Assembly: GCA_937766455.1 (NCBI GenBank)
Contig: CALLXD010000021.1
Span: 1-64,000 of the forward strand
Direction of reading: 5' to 3'
Length of the DNA stretch: 64,000 nucleotides
Source: Vicinamibacterales bacterium
Lineage (GTDB): Bacteria; Acidobacteriota; Vicinamibacteria; Vicinamibacterales; UBA8438
Shown here: piece after piece, positions 1 to 9,006 of the stretch
How positions within the stretch are numbered: the first letter of the stretch is position 1
How the letters are laid out: each line of letters starts with the position of its first letter
Made by a program: the position numbers and the translations under genes
Notes under the pieces: model-generated
Databases searched by the model: none
Seen by the model: the letters and a program-made list of their open reading frames with translations, nothing else
Told to the model about the DNA's origin: nothing

Positions 1-345
1 TCCACCGCCGACGCGTACCTGCGCCTCACGCCTCGCTCGGAAATGGACATTGCAGTCGCCGGCGCCGCGGTGAGCGTGACGCTCGACCACTCAGGCATCT
101 GTACGGCGGCGCGCGTCGCGCTTGCCGCGGTGGCCCCAACACCGGTCCTCGTGCCAGACGCCGCTCACGCGCTCATTGGCACGCCGATGGACCCGGCCGC
201 GCTCGACCGTGCCGCCGAGGCCGCTCGCGCCGCCGCGAGACCAATCGACGACAAGCGCGGCACGGTGGCGTATCGACGCCAGGTCGCCGGTGTTTTGACG
301 AAACGCGCCGCAGCCATCGCCTGCGAGCGCGCACGAGGAAACTGA
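1..345 (+). CDS. FAD-binding subunit of a molybdenum hydroxylase (3' part)
   Basis: The frame is open from base 1, so the 5' part lies outside the window. The visible 114 residues are the C-terminal domain of the CO dehydrogenase/xanthine dehydrogenase flavoprotein family: the first codons read YLRLTPRSEMDIAVAGAA, the conserved R-x-E-M-D-I-A-V stretch of that domain. The subunit would pass electrons from the iron-sulfur subunit to its acceptor. It ends one base before the GTG of the 2Fe-2S subunit, in the medium-small-large order common in this family. The substrate of the complex cannot be told from this part. Confidence 0.85.
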   Translation, partial: STADAYLRLTPRSEMDIAVAGAAVSVTLDHSGICTAARVALAAVAPTPVLVPDAAHALIGTPMDPAALDRAAEAARAAARPIDDKRGTVAYRRQVAGVLTKRAAAIACERARGN

Positions 346-346
346 C

Positions 347-829
347 GTGTCCAGAATTCATGTCGAGACGACGATCAACGGTGAACCCGCGGAGTTTCTT
401 TGCTCGGGCGAGGACACGCTACTCACCGCGCTACGCGACACGCTCAGCCTGACGGGGACCAAAGAAGGCTGCAGCACCGGCGACTGCGGTGCCTGCTCGG
501 TGCTGCTCGATGGTCGACTGGTGCCCGGGTGCCTCGTCCTGGCGGCGGAAGTCGAGGGACGCACGGTCACGACGGTGGAAGGCATCGCCGATCGTGACTC
601 GCTCCATCCGGTGCAGCAGGCCTTTTTGAACCAGGCCGCGCTGCAGTGCGGTATCTGCACCCCGGGTTTCATGGTCGCCGCCAAAGCACTGCTCGACGCG
701 AATCCGGACCCAACCGAACAGGAAGCACGGTATTGGCTGGCCGGGAACCTCTGCCGGTGCACCGGCTACGACAAGATTATTCGCGCCGTGCTTGATGCCG
801 CGGCCGACATGCGAAAGGCCACAGCATGA
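347..829 (+). CDS. 2Fe-2S subunit of a molybdenum hydroxylase
   Basis: This 160-residue protein is a complete small subunit. The N-terminal plant-type ferredoxin cluster is CSTGDCGAC (Cys42, 47, 50) with a further Cys at about 62. The C-terminal helical domain has the second cluster, CGICTPGF (Cys101, 104) and CRCTGY (Cys136, 138). It carries electrons from the molybdenum centre to FAD. The GTG start lies one base after the upstream stop, and the 3' end overlaps the large subunit by ATGA, so the three genes are one translationally coupled operon. Confidence 0.95.
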   Translation: MSRIHVETTINGEPAEFLCSGEDTLLTALRDTLSLTGTKEGCSTGDCGACSVLLDGRLVPGCLVLAAEVEGRTVTTVEGIADRDSLHPVQQAFLNQAALQCGICTPGFMVAAKALLDANPDPTEQEARYWLAGNLCRCTGYDKIIRAVLDAAADMRKATA

Positions 830-3093
830 GCGCCCGCCAATTCACACACATCGGGACACGTCCGGTTCGGCACGACGGTGCCGACAAGGTGACCGGCCGC
901 GCCAACTTCGGCGCCGACTTCGCACTGCCCGGCATGCTCCACGGTGCGGTGCTCCGCAGCCCGCATGGGCACGCCCGTATCCTCTCCATCGATACGTCTA
1001 CCGCGGCCGCGTTACCGGGGGTCAAGGCGATCGTGACCGGCCGCGACTTTCCGAAGACCGACAGCAAGGTGTGGCTCGGCGGCGAGGGCGCGCTCGACCT
1101 CGGCGACATGGGCGACAACCTCATGGCGCGCGACAAGGTCCTCTACGACGGGCACGCCGTGGCGGCCGTAGCCGCGACCTCGCTCGCCGTCGCACGCGAG
1201 GCCCTCACGCACATCACGGTTGTCTACGAAACGCTCGAACCAGCGATGAGCTTGGCGCGCGCTCTGGCCGACGATGCGCCGATCCTGCACACCGATCTGA
1301 AAACGTCCGGGCAGCCCGCGCCAGAGTCTGGCGGTCCGACCAACGTCGCCGCACGTATGGAACTGAGTCGCGGCGATGTGGAGCAGGCCTTGGCGGACGC
1401 GGACGTCGTCGTCGAGGGCGAGTTCCAGACCCCCATGGTGCATCAGGGTTACATCGAGCCCCATGCCTGTGTCGCACGCCACGGCACTGACGGTCGAGTT
1501 GTGGTGTGGTGCCCCACCCAGGGTCCCTTCCTCGTGCGAGACGCCTGCGCCGGCATTCTGGGCATCGACGCCGCGACCATCCGGGTGATTCCCAGCGAAA
1601 TCGGCGGTGGTTTCGGGGGCAAAATCCCGGTGTACCTCGAGCCGGTGGCAATCGTGCTGTCACAAAAATCAGGCCGGCCGGTCAAGATCGTCATGGATCG
1701 CGATGAGGTCTTCCGCGCCACCGGACCGACATCAGGCAGTCGAGTCGTCATGCAGCTTGGCGCGATGCGAGACGGCCGCCTCGTCGCCGCGAAAGCCTCG
1801 ATGTGGTACGAAGCGGGTGCCTACCCCGGCTCGCCCTCGGGGGCCGCGGCCATGTGCGCACTCGCGTGCTACACGATTCCCAATTTCTTTATCGAATCGT
1901 TCGACGTTGTCGTCAACAAGCCGAAGGTGGCCGCGTACCGCGCTCCAGGGTCTCCCATGTCGACGTTCGCAACCGAGTCACTCGTGGACGAGGTCGCGCG
2001 CCGGCTCGAGCGGGACCCAATTGACCTCCGGTTGCAGAACGCGGTCAGCGAGGGCGACCAGGCGCCGTACGGGCCGAAGTACGGCCCGATCGGCCTGAAG
2101 GCTATTCTCGACGCCGTCCGCGAGCATCCGCATTGGACGGCGCCGCTCGGCACCCATCAGGGACGTGGGGTGGCGTGCGGCTTCTGGTTCAATGCTGGCA
2201 TGAACTCGAGCGCCACCGTCGCACTCGACACGGACGGCAGTGCCACCGTGGTCACGGGCAATCCCGACATCGGCGGTACCCGAGTCGCCCAGGCGATGAT
2301 GGTGTCCGAAGAGCTCGGCATCCCCGTCGAACGCGTGCGTCCGGTAGTCGCCGACACCGACACCGCGGGCTACACCGATCTAACCGCCGGCAGCCGTACG
2401 TGCTATGCGACCGGCATGGCGATTATCAACGCCGCCCAGGACGTCAAAGAACAGCTACGGCTCCGCGCGGCGAAAGTGTGGGATGTCGAGCCCGACCAGG
2501 TCGCGTGGGAAGACGGCCACGTCCGCTCCCTCGTAGAGGGGGACGAACGCCCGCCGCTCACGCTCAACGAGCTGGCCGCAACGCTCGCCAAGACCGGGGG
2601 GCCGGTGGTCGGGAGTGCCTCGGTCAATGCGCGGATGGCCGGACCCGCCTTTGCCGCGAACATCTGCGATATCGATGTGGACCTGGAAACCGGCCGGTCG
2701 ACGGTCGTCCGGTACACCGCGATTCAGGATGCCGGCAAGGCGGTGCATCCGAGCTTCGTGGAGGGACAGATGCAGGGGGGCGCGGCGCAGGGCATCGGCT
2801 GGGCTCTCAACGAGGCGTATCTCTACGACGACGACGGGCGTCTGCAGAACCCCGGGTTCTTGGACTACCGGATGCCGGTAGCGTCTGACCTCCCGATGAT
2901 CGACACGGTCATTGTGGAGGTGGCCAACCCGTCGCATCCTTACGGCGTGCGCGGTGTCGGAGAAGTGCCGATCGTCCCTCCCCTCGCCGCCGTCGCCAAT
3001 GCCGTACGGGGCGCAACGGGCGTACGGTTCACCGAATTGCCGATGTCACCACCGCGTGTGCTCGCCGGCATTGAGAGCCTCGAGTCCGCCTGA
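826..3093 (+). CDS. Molybdopterin-binding subunit of a xanthine dehydrogenase-family hydroxylase
   Basis: This 755-residue catalytic subunit has an N-terminal Ald_Xan_dh domain and C-terminal MoCoBD domains. The cofactor loop IGGGFGGK is at about residues 259-266, and AYRAPGSP is the loop that carries the active-site Cys in CO dehydrogenases; no Cys is present here, so it is not a CO dehydrogenase. The C-terminal GVRGVGEVP contains the expected catalytic Glu (about 713). It hydroxylates an unidentified heterocycle or aldehyde. The ATG overlaps the small-subunit stop by four bases, and a MoaD-like gene follows. Confidence 0.93.
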   Translation: MSARQFTHIGTRPVRHDGADKVTGRANFGADFALPGMLHGAVLRSPHGHARILSIDTSTAAALPGVKAIVTGRDFPKTDSKVWLGGEGALDLGDMGDNLMARDKVLYDGHAVAAVAATSLAVAREALTHITVVYETLEPAMSLARALADDAPILHTDLKTSGQPAPESGGPTNVAARMELSRGDVEQALADADVVVEGEFQTPMVHQGYIEPHACVARHGTDGRVVVWCPTQGPFLVRDACAGILGIDAATIRVIPSEIGGGFGGKIPVYLEPVAIVLSQKSGRPVKIVMDRDEVFRATGPTSGSRVVMQLGAMRDGRLVAAKASMWYEAGAYPGSPSGAAAMCALACYTIPNFFIESFDVVVNKPKVAAYRAPGSPMSTFATESLVDEVARRLERDPIDLRLQNAVSEGDQAPYGPKYGPIGLKAILDAVREHPHWTAPLGTHQGRGVACGFWFNAGMNSSATVALDTDGSATVVTGNPDIGGTRVAQAMMVSEELGIPVERVRPVVADTDTAGYTDLTAGSRTCYATGMAIINAAQDVKEQLRLRAAKVWDVEPDQVAWEDGHVRSLVEGDERPPLTLNELAATLAKTGGPVVGSASVNARMAGPAFAANICDIDVDLETGRSTVVRYTAIQDAGKAVHPSFVEGQMQGGAAQGIGWALNEAYLYDDDGRLQNPGFLDYRMPVASDLPMIDTVIVEVANPSHPYGVRGVGEVPIVPPLAAVANAVRGATGVRFTELPMSPPRVLAGIESLESA

Positions 3094-3120
3094 CGCGCAC
3101 CTCTCTTCCAGCCGCAACTC

Positions 3121-3384
3121 ATGGCGACACTGTTTCTGCCCAGGGCCATTGCGTCGCTGGTCGACGGCATCGACCAGGTAGAGATTGACGCCCCCCGGGT
3201 CGTCGAACTGTTGCAGGAACTCGTTCGGCGCTATCCGGCCGTGGAGGACCGACTGGGCGAGATGGCCGTAGCCGTGGACGGCGACATTTACCACGACGCC
3301 GACTACGTGCCGCTTCAGCCGAACAGCGACGTACATCTGGTGCCCCGGATCGCTGGTGGGTCCCCGGAAGAGACCGGGGCGTAA
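3121..3384 (+). CDS. MoaD/ThiS-like ubiquitin-fold protein
   Basis: The 87-residue sequence looks like a MoaD/ThiS beta-grasp sulfur carrier: an N-terminal strand, a central helix (VVELLQELVRRYP) and the C-terminal run VHLVPRIAGG. MoaD carries the sulfur for molybdopterin synthesis on a C-terminal Gly-Gly. Here the GG is followed by seven more residues (SPEETGA), so it cannot be thiocarboxylated without trimming. It lies 27 bp after the molybdenum hydroxylase genes, which fits a cofactor-related job. No clear ribosome-binding site is seen. Confidence 0.7.
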   Translation: MATLFLPRAIASLVDGIDQVEIDAPRVVELLQELVRRYPAVEDRLGEMAVAVDGDIYHDADYVPLQPNSDVHLVPRIAGGSPEETGA

Positions 3385-3388
3385 TTGG

Positions 3389-4429
3389 TCAGTCGCGTAG
3401 CAAGAATCCGTCGCGCAATGGGTCGTCGTCGTCGATCAGGAACACGTGCTCGCCCGTGATCCAGGCCGAGCCTGCAATCTCCGGCACAATCGCCTCATAG
3501 TCGCCGACCGTGGTGCGCTCCCGCACCCGACCACGGAATACGGTCCCGACGATGCTCTCGTGCGTGAACACCTGGTCGTCCGTCAGCAGGCCCATCGCAT
3601 CCAGTACCGCCATCACCGCCGCCGTCCCGGTCCCGCACGGTGACCTGTCCACCTGCCGGTCCGCAAACACCGTCACGTTCCGCAGGTCGGCATCCGCACG
3701 TTCGGCCATGCCCGTGAATACCGTTCCGTAGACCCCGTGGAGTCCAGCCTCGATCGGGTGACGCACCCGAATGGCGGCCTCCACCGTCCGGGCAATCTCC
3801 CATCCGAGTTGACGAAGCTGCGGCATCGCCTCGCGGCGGAGCGGTACGCCAACCGCTTCGCTGTCGACCACCGCGTAGAACGCTCCGCCATAGGCCACAT
3901 CAACGGAGACCATTCGGTCGCCCACCGTGATCGGCAATCCCGGACGGAACACAAACGAGGGGACGTTGTCGAATGCGACCTGGTCCACTGCGAAGGGCAC
4001 CGTGGCGCCGCCGCTCGTCGCCACGCTGTGCGGAACCCGGCGCGTCGCACGCGCAGACACCAACCCCGCTGGCGACTCGAGCACCAGCGTCGACGAAGCG
4101 TCAGAGAGGCTGATCAGCCCCCGTTCGAGCGCAATCGTGCAGGTCGCGATCACCCCATGACCGCACATCGTGCTGTAGCCCTCGTTGTGCATGAACAGCA
4201 CCCCGGCATGGGCGTAATCGTGACACGGCTCGGTCAGGACGGCGCCGTACATGTCGGCATGGCCCCTCGGCTCGTGCATGAGCGCGCGGCGAAGCGAGTC
4301 ACAGTGCTCCAGCACCCACGCTCGCTTCTCCAGCATGGTGGTCCCGACGGGGGTTGGAAACCCGCCGACGATGAGCCGCAACGGCTCCCCTGCAGCGTGG
4401 GCGTCGATGGTCTTGATGCGGTGAATCAC
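3389..4429 (-). CDS. Proline racemase family protein (likely 4-hydroxyproline 2-epimerase)
   Basis: The protein begins IKTIDAHAAGEPLR, typical of proline racemase/hydroxyproline epimerase enzymes. Both catalytic acid-base cysteines are present: MCGHG (Cys about 89) and DRSPCGTGT (Cys about 265). Trans-3-hydroxyproline dehydratases have Thr at the second site, so racemase or epimerase activity is favoured. Substrate is inferred from the family only. The open frame continues to an ATG at 4513, but that part resembles no family N-terminus. The GTG at 4429 (or TTG at 4432), with GGAG 8-11 bp upstream, gives the usual start, for about 346 residues. Confidence 0.85.
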   Translation of the reverse strand: MIHRIKTIDAHAAGEPLRLIVGGFPTPVGTTMLEKRAWVLEHCDSLRRALMHEPRGHADMYGAVLTEPCHDYAHAGVLFMHNEGYSTMCGHGVIATCTIALERGLISLSDASSTLVLESPAGLVSARATRRVPHSVATSGGATVPFAVDQVAFDNVPSFVFRPGLPITVGDRMVSVDVAYGGAFYAVVDSEAVGVPLRREAMPQLRQLGWEIARTVEAAIRVRHPIEAGLHGVYGTVFTGMAERADADLRNVTVFADRQVDRSPCGTGTAAVMAVLDAMGLLTDDQVFTHESIVGTVFRGRVRERTTVGDYEAIVPEIAGSAWITGEHVFLIDDDDPLRDGFLLRD

Positions 4430-4516
4430 AAGCTCGTTGGCTCCGCCAGAGGCACGCCTGCCCGGTTGACGCCCGCATCCGGGCGCACGGGATCCTCCGC
4501 TATGATAGGACACGAG

Positions 4517-5703
4517 ATGGTTCGACGTTTAGGGATCAGCGCCGCGCTCGTGCTCACCGCCGCCACGGCGTATGTCGGCGATATCGGCGAAGACCTGGTA
4601 CGCGCCTACGACCTCGCGTACAACCTCGACCACGACGCCGCTGTGGACGTATTCGAAGCGACCATCGCGACTGACCCGAACAACCCGGCCGCCCACCGGG
4701 GCCTGGCCGCGATGACCTGGATGCGGCTCTTGTTTCTCCGCGGCACGATGACCGTAGACGACTATCTAGGCGGTGTCTCACCAAGAACGTGGACCTGCCG
4801 GAGCCGCCGCCAGAGCTGGCCGCGGCCTTTGATGAGCACTCGACCCGAGCCCTCGCGCTGTCGGAAGCGATGGTGCGCGAAAACCCAGACAGCGCGGAAG
4901 CCCACTACCAGCTTGGCGCCTCCCTCGGGTTGGCCACTTCCTACCGAGCGACCATCCACGGCGAAACCATGGGTGCGCTCAAGCCGGCCAAGGCGGCATT
5001 CGCCGCGCATGAGCGGGTCCTGGAGCTCGATCCAACCCGGAAGGACGCCATGCTGGTCGTGGGCACCTACCGGTATCTCGTCTCGACGCTCCCGCTCCCG
5101 ATCCGCCTGATGGCACGGATGGTAGGTTTCGGGGGCGGCAAGGAGGAAGGTCTCCGGCTGATCCAAGAAGCGGCGACCTACGACGGTGACACCCGCACCG
5201 AAGCGGAGTTTGGGCTTGTGCTCGTGTACAACCGGGAGAGAAATTTCGCGGCCGCCCAGCGTGTCCTACGAGACCTCAAACGCCGATATCCCCGGAATCG
5301 TGTCGTCTGGCTGGAAGCCGCCGCGACTGCGCTGCGTGACGACCGCCCAGCGCTGGCCGCCAGCTCACTCCGCGACGGATTCTCGATGCTTGAGGCCGAC
5401 GGGCGGGTGCGGATGCCCGGCGAAGACGCCTTGTGGCGGTACGTGCGCGGCAGGACCCAGCTCGAACTCAAGCGTGATGCGGCAGCCCGCCGTAACCTCC
5501 TGGCCGTGCTCGACCTGGACGCGCGGCTCTGGGTCACCGGGCGGACCCACATCGAACTCGGCAAGCTCGCTGACCTCTCCGGCAACCGGAAAGAGGCACG
5601 GCGACACTACGAGACAGCCCGCAAGTTCTGCACCGACGGGCGAGACAAGCGGGGCGCCAACCTCGCGAAGCGTCTCGAGAACAGCGCCTATCTGCGCGAG
5701 TAA
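4517..5703 (+). CDS. TPR-repeat protein, frameshifted
   Basis: One gene is split over two frames. The first (from ATG 4517, AGGA six bases upstream) gives a signal-like start MVRRLGISAALVLTAATAY and one TPR (FEATIATDPNNPAAHRGL). The second frame continues with VDLPEPPPELAAAFDEH, more TPR units and an amphipathic middle part, ending LAKRLENSAYLRE. The switch lies at about 4775-4785, where adding one base restores one reading frame of about 395 residues. Probably exported or periplasmic; function unknown. The break may be an assembly error. Confidence 0.7.
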
Positions 5704-5774
5704 GAGCATCCGGACTCGAAGCCCAGGGAACATCGCGGGTGCCGTCGCCGTCCGATCTGGTGGGACCCGACATC

Positions 5775-6287
5775 ATGCCGAAACCATCTTCGCGCAAGCG
5801 CACCTGGGTGATCGCCTTGGTGTCGATAGCGGCCCTCGGGGTCGTGGGCACGATCACACTCGTCGGCCTGGCGGTGTATCTGTTCACGAGCAATGTTGAC
5901 TTCGCCCGCGCCACGCCGAGCACAGCCGATACCACGTTCGAAGACGCGCGAGCACGGTTCGGCGATGACCTGCCTCTGCTCCAGCTCTCGCGCCAGGACG
6001 GCCGCGTCCGAGCGGAGGTCACCCGTCACGAACGCGTGAGCGACGTCACACCAACGTGGCTGCATGTGATGGCGTGGGACCCAGACGAGGGCCGACTGGT
6101 CAACGCCCGCATGCCCCTGTGGCTGCTCCGGTTCGGCGACGACGCGACGGTCGACTTCTCGGCCGGCGAGAATAACGTGATGGACGATCTCGATCTGAGC
6201 ATCGCCGACCTCGACCATCATGGGCCAGGCCTGGTGCTCGACTACGCCGAGGGAAACCGGGAGCGCGTGCTGCTCTGGACGGAGTAG
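5775..6287 (+). CDS. Small single-pass membrane protein, unknown function
   Basis: The product is 170 residues from the ATG at 5775, which has GGGA nine bases upstream; an earlier GTG at 5739 adds residues with no family look. A short basic tail (KPSSRKR) precedes one hydrophobic segment (about residues 10-35). The rest is a soluble domain ending in an acidic stretch (ENNVMDDLDLSIADLD). I recognise no domain. It follows the TPR gene by 71 bp and may be co-transcribed with it. Confidence 0.65.
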   Translation: MPKPSSRKRTWVIALVSIAALGVVGTITLVGLAVYLFTSNVDFARATPSTADTTFEDARARFGDDLPLLQLSRQDGRVRAEVTRHERVSDVTPTWLHVMAWDPDEGRLVNARMPLWLLRFGDDATVDFSAGENNVMDDLDLSIADLDHHGPGLVLDYAEGNRERVLLWTE

Positions 6288-6371
6288 ACGCGAGCCGAGC
6301 GGGCGGATGCGAGTTGATGGCCACGCCGGGGCACCGCAGGGATATGGTCGACGCGGCGAGGGGAGCCCGAC

Positions 6372-7160
6372 GTGTCCCAGACCACCCTGTTTTTCAGCTA
6401 CACCCGCGCCGACGCTGAGTTCACGCTCAAGCTGGCCACGGCGTTGCGAGAGCACGGGATTGACCTGTGGATCGACCAGCTGGACATCGACACCGGGGAG
6501 CGGTGGGACCGGGCGGTCGAGGGCGCCCTCGAGCGATGCTCCGGCTTGGTCGTGATCCTGTCGCCCACCTCGGTCGACTCGACCAACGTCATGGACGAGG
6601 TGTCCTACGCCCTCGAAGAGGGAAAGCCCGTGTTTCCGGTGGTCTACCAGCCTTGCCAACCGCCGTTCCGGTTGCGTCGTCTGCAGCACACGGACCTGAG
6701 CGAAGACTACGAGGGGGGCCTCGCACGCCTGGTCGAAGATCTTCGTGAACGGACGCCCCGCGAGACACCAGTCTCGGGGGCCGAGGCTCCCTCGCAGGTT
6801 GCCCCGGCCGCGCGCACCGTTGACTCTGGTCCGTCGGCCCCGTCGTCGCGACGGCGTGCACTGATCATGGCGGTCGCAGCCGCCGCAGTGATCGCCGTCG
6901 CCGTCTTGGGGTACCGGGCGGTCTCGTCCAGCTCCGGTTCGAACCCGCCGGGGCTCACCGGGGCTCCAGCGAGCGCTGGGGCGGATGCGTCAGTCATCGA
7001 AGACATCGTGCTACCCACCTATGTCGTCTTGGACTCAGCGTTTGCAGAGAAGCAGCAGGCGCAGCGGCAACTCGTCGATCTCGGCCACGCCGGCTATTCG
7101 AACACCGGTTTTTTCTACATTCCAGCGTTCAGGTATCTGAGCGGCGCCGAACTGTATCAG
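6372..7160 (+). CDS. TIR-domain membrane protein, 3' end lost to an IS remnant
   Basis: Residues 1-130 form a TIR domain: TLFFSYTRADAEF, then DLWIDQLDIDTGERWDRAV and LVVILSPTSVDSTNVMDEVS. A Ser/Pro-rich linker follows, then one membrane segment (about 157-178) and an outer domain, YVVLDSAFAEKQQAQRQLVD, that resembles a SPOR-type fold. Native sequence stops near 7160 after ELYQIF. The open frame runs on to 7691, but those codons are the antisense of a transposase, so the real C-terminus is missing. Bacterial TIR domains often cleave NAD; activity here is unproven. Confidence 0.7.
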
Positions 7161-7711
7161 ATCTTTGAATCGACGCATCTGGCGCTCCCGCTGACGGGTC
7201 GGTTGATGCGAGACCTCGGCGCGGTTGTTCGCATGCTGGGCGATGACGTGCCGCACGGAGGGCATCACGGTTCGGTGGGCGGCAGGGTAGCTCGCCAGCT
7301 TGTCGGTGACGAGTTGGCGCGGCACGGAGCCTTGGCGGTTCAACAATTTGCGAAAAAATCGCCCCGCTGCCCGTTGATTGCGCCGAGACTGCACCAGGAT
7401 GTCGATCACGTCACCGTCCTCGTCGACGGCCCGCCAAAGGAAGTGCTGCCGGCCTTGGATCTGGACGAACACCTCATCGAGATACCACATGTCGCCCTGG
7501 CGTCCGTGCCGGCACCGAAGCCGCCGAGCGGAGTCGGGTCCGAAGGTCAGGCACCACTGCCGGGTCGTTTCGTACGTGACCGTGATCCCGCGGTCCGCGA
7601 GAAGATCTTCGACGTCTCGAAAGAGCCGAACCGGTGGTACACCCACACGGCGTGGGCGATAACCTCAGGTGGAAAGCGGTATCCGCGGTAGCGGGACGGC
7701 TGCTGACTCAT
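7160..7711 (-). pseudogene. IS6-family transposase remnant
   Basis: Read on the minus strand, the gene starts at ATG 7711 (MSQQPSRYRGYRFPPEVIAH), shifts frame at about 7625 (one base missing), and continues DVEDLLADRGITVTYETTRQ, a typical IS6/IS26-type DDE transposase. The triad is visible in YLDEVFV, TDKLASY and NNRAEVSH. After RERQMRRFK, where the family carries on for about 40 residues, the sequence is unrelated. The gene is therefore broken twice, by an early frameshift and by loss of its 3' end, and is unlikely to be active. Confidence 0.85.
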
Positions 7712-7835
7712 CCGCTCAGTCTGTCACGCGGAACTCAACCTGACAGCGCCAGGTGACGTGCGCCTCCTGACCGAGCGCGGATGCTCGGTCCCCCAGGGAA
7801 CAAACGCACCGGCCTCGTCAACTTGACAGAACCCC
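7160..7835 (-). mobile_element. Partial IS6-family insertion sequence
   Basis: The right end looks intact: the minus strand near 7816-7835 reads GGGGTTCTGTCAAGTTGACG, like IS6-family terminal repeats, about 125 bp before the transposase start. The left end is absent, because the transposase coding sequence joins the TIR gene directly near 7160. The element, or a later deletion, removed both its own left end and the 3' end of the TIR gene. Confidence 0.75.
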
Positions 7836-7852
7836 TCGTTCGGCCGGCGCCG

Positions 7853-8827
7853 TCACCGACGGGGGCTTCTTGCCTCCTTCGACGGGCTCTGATCCGAGAC
7901 GGGATCGAGGTCGTCGCTCAGGTCTCGGCTCACGAGCGCGCGAATTGCGTCGGCGATCTCCCGAAACAATTGACGCGCCGGGGAAGAGGCTCGCCAGGCG
8001 AGGGCGTGGGTCCGTTCGAGCGCTTCGCCGGGAAGCGTCGTTATGCGCAACTCGCTTGGACGATGGATCTCCGAGCGGATGTAGAGCGCCGGGAGGAAGG
8101 CCACGCCGAGGCCCATGACGACCATGTGGCGCAGGGTGTCGAGACTCGTGCCTTCGTAGTCGCGCCTTAGCTGGGCGCCGAGTCGGCCGCATAGTTGCTC
8201 GATCTGACGATGGAAATGGTGATGCTCATCGATTGTGAGCACGAACTCCCCTTTCAGATCCTTTCGACTGACCCGCTTGCGATCAGCGAGGCGGTGATCG
8301 GCGGGAATCGCGAGCTTGAGGGGTTCACGAAACAGGGGAGTGACCGTCAAGCGCGAATCATCGACGGGCAAGGCGGTCAGAATCAGATCGTATTGGCCGC
8401 TTGCCAATCCAGCCTCGAGATCCCGCGGCGCATCTTCGCGGATGGACAGCTTGAGAGCGTTGTATCGCCGATGAAGGGCCGGAAGGATGTAGGGCAGTAG
8501 GTACGGGCCCAGCGTCGGCGTGACGCCGAGCCGATAGGTCCCGCCGGGGCCGCGCGAGACGGATTCGGCACGGTCCAGGAAGCCTTGAAATTCCTCGCTG
8601 ACCCTGCGCGCGACCGGCAGGAGTTCACGTCCGATCGCGGTCAGGACCGTACCCGAGCGCGAGCGCTCGAAGAGTTGGAGTCCGAGGGCTTGTTCCAGAG
8701 CGACGATCTGGGTGGTCAGAGTCGGCTGGCTCACGTTCAGACGTTGCGCGGCCCGATTGAAGCTTAAGGTCCCGGCGATGGTGATGAAATATTCGATCTG
8801 TCGGACGGAAGGGCGGGGGCGACCCAT
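7853..8827 (-). CDS. LysR-type transcriptional regulator, OxyR-like
   Basis: The 324-residue product has the N-terminal winged helix (SVRQIEYFITIAGTLSFNRA, then RLNVSQPTLTTQI) and a periplasmic-binding-type effector domain. The region YEGTSLDTLRHMVVMGLGV matches OxyR. Aligned with OxyR, the Cys equivalent to C208 is kept (QLCGRL) but the peroxidatic C199 position is His, so OxyR-type peroxide sensing is not expected. It is divergent from the SulP transporter, with 179 bp between them, and probably controls it, as CmpR/CcmR-type LysR proteins control inorganic carbon genes. Confidence 0.9.
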   Translation of the reverse strand: MGRPRPSVRQIEYFITIAGTLSFNRAAQRLNVSQPTLTTQIVALEQALGLQLFERSRSGTVLTAIGRELLPVARRVSEEFQGFLDRAESVSRGPGGTYRLGVTPTLGPYLLPYILPALHRRYNALKLSIREDAPRDLEAGLASGQYDLILTALPVDDSRLTVTPLFREPLKLAIPADHRLADRKRVSRKDLKGEFVLTIDEHHHFHRQIEQLCGRLGAQLRRDYEGTSLDTLRHMVVMGLGVAFLPALYIRSEIHRPSELRITTLPGEALERTHALAWRASSPARQLFREIADAIRALVSRDLSDDLDPVSDQSPSKEARSPRR

Positions 8828-9006
8828 TAGAAGATCTCCGGAGCAGAAACGTCACTCGATTTGCTAATATTAATATTCTATTACATATATACACTACCGG
8901 CTGTATATTGAATTAGATCAAAGCCGTAATATGTGGATGGGAATCGACGAAGTCGAACCAATCCAACTGCGAATGCACCTCGCGTGCATCGAAAGGAACC
9001 CAAGTC
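8828..9006. promoter_or_regulatory. AT-rich divergent regulatory region between lysR and the SulP gene
   Basis: This spacer is far richer in A+T than its surroundings between about 8858 and 8935. It holds the perfect palindrome AATATTAATATT (8866-8877), a plausible LysR operator, and TTGCTA (8861-8866) followed 17 bp later by CATATA (8884-8889), a possible rightward promoter. AAAGGA at 8992-8997 is the likely ribosome-binding site for the TTG at 9007. Confidence 0.5.

Noticed and set aside
5688-6689. 333-codon minus-strand ORF over the small membrane protein and TIR gene
   Set aside because: Antisense shadow of two supported genes; composition is Arg/His-rich with no domain.
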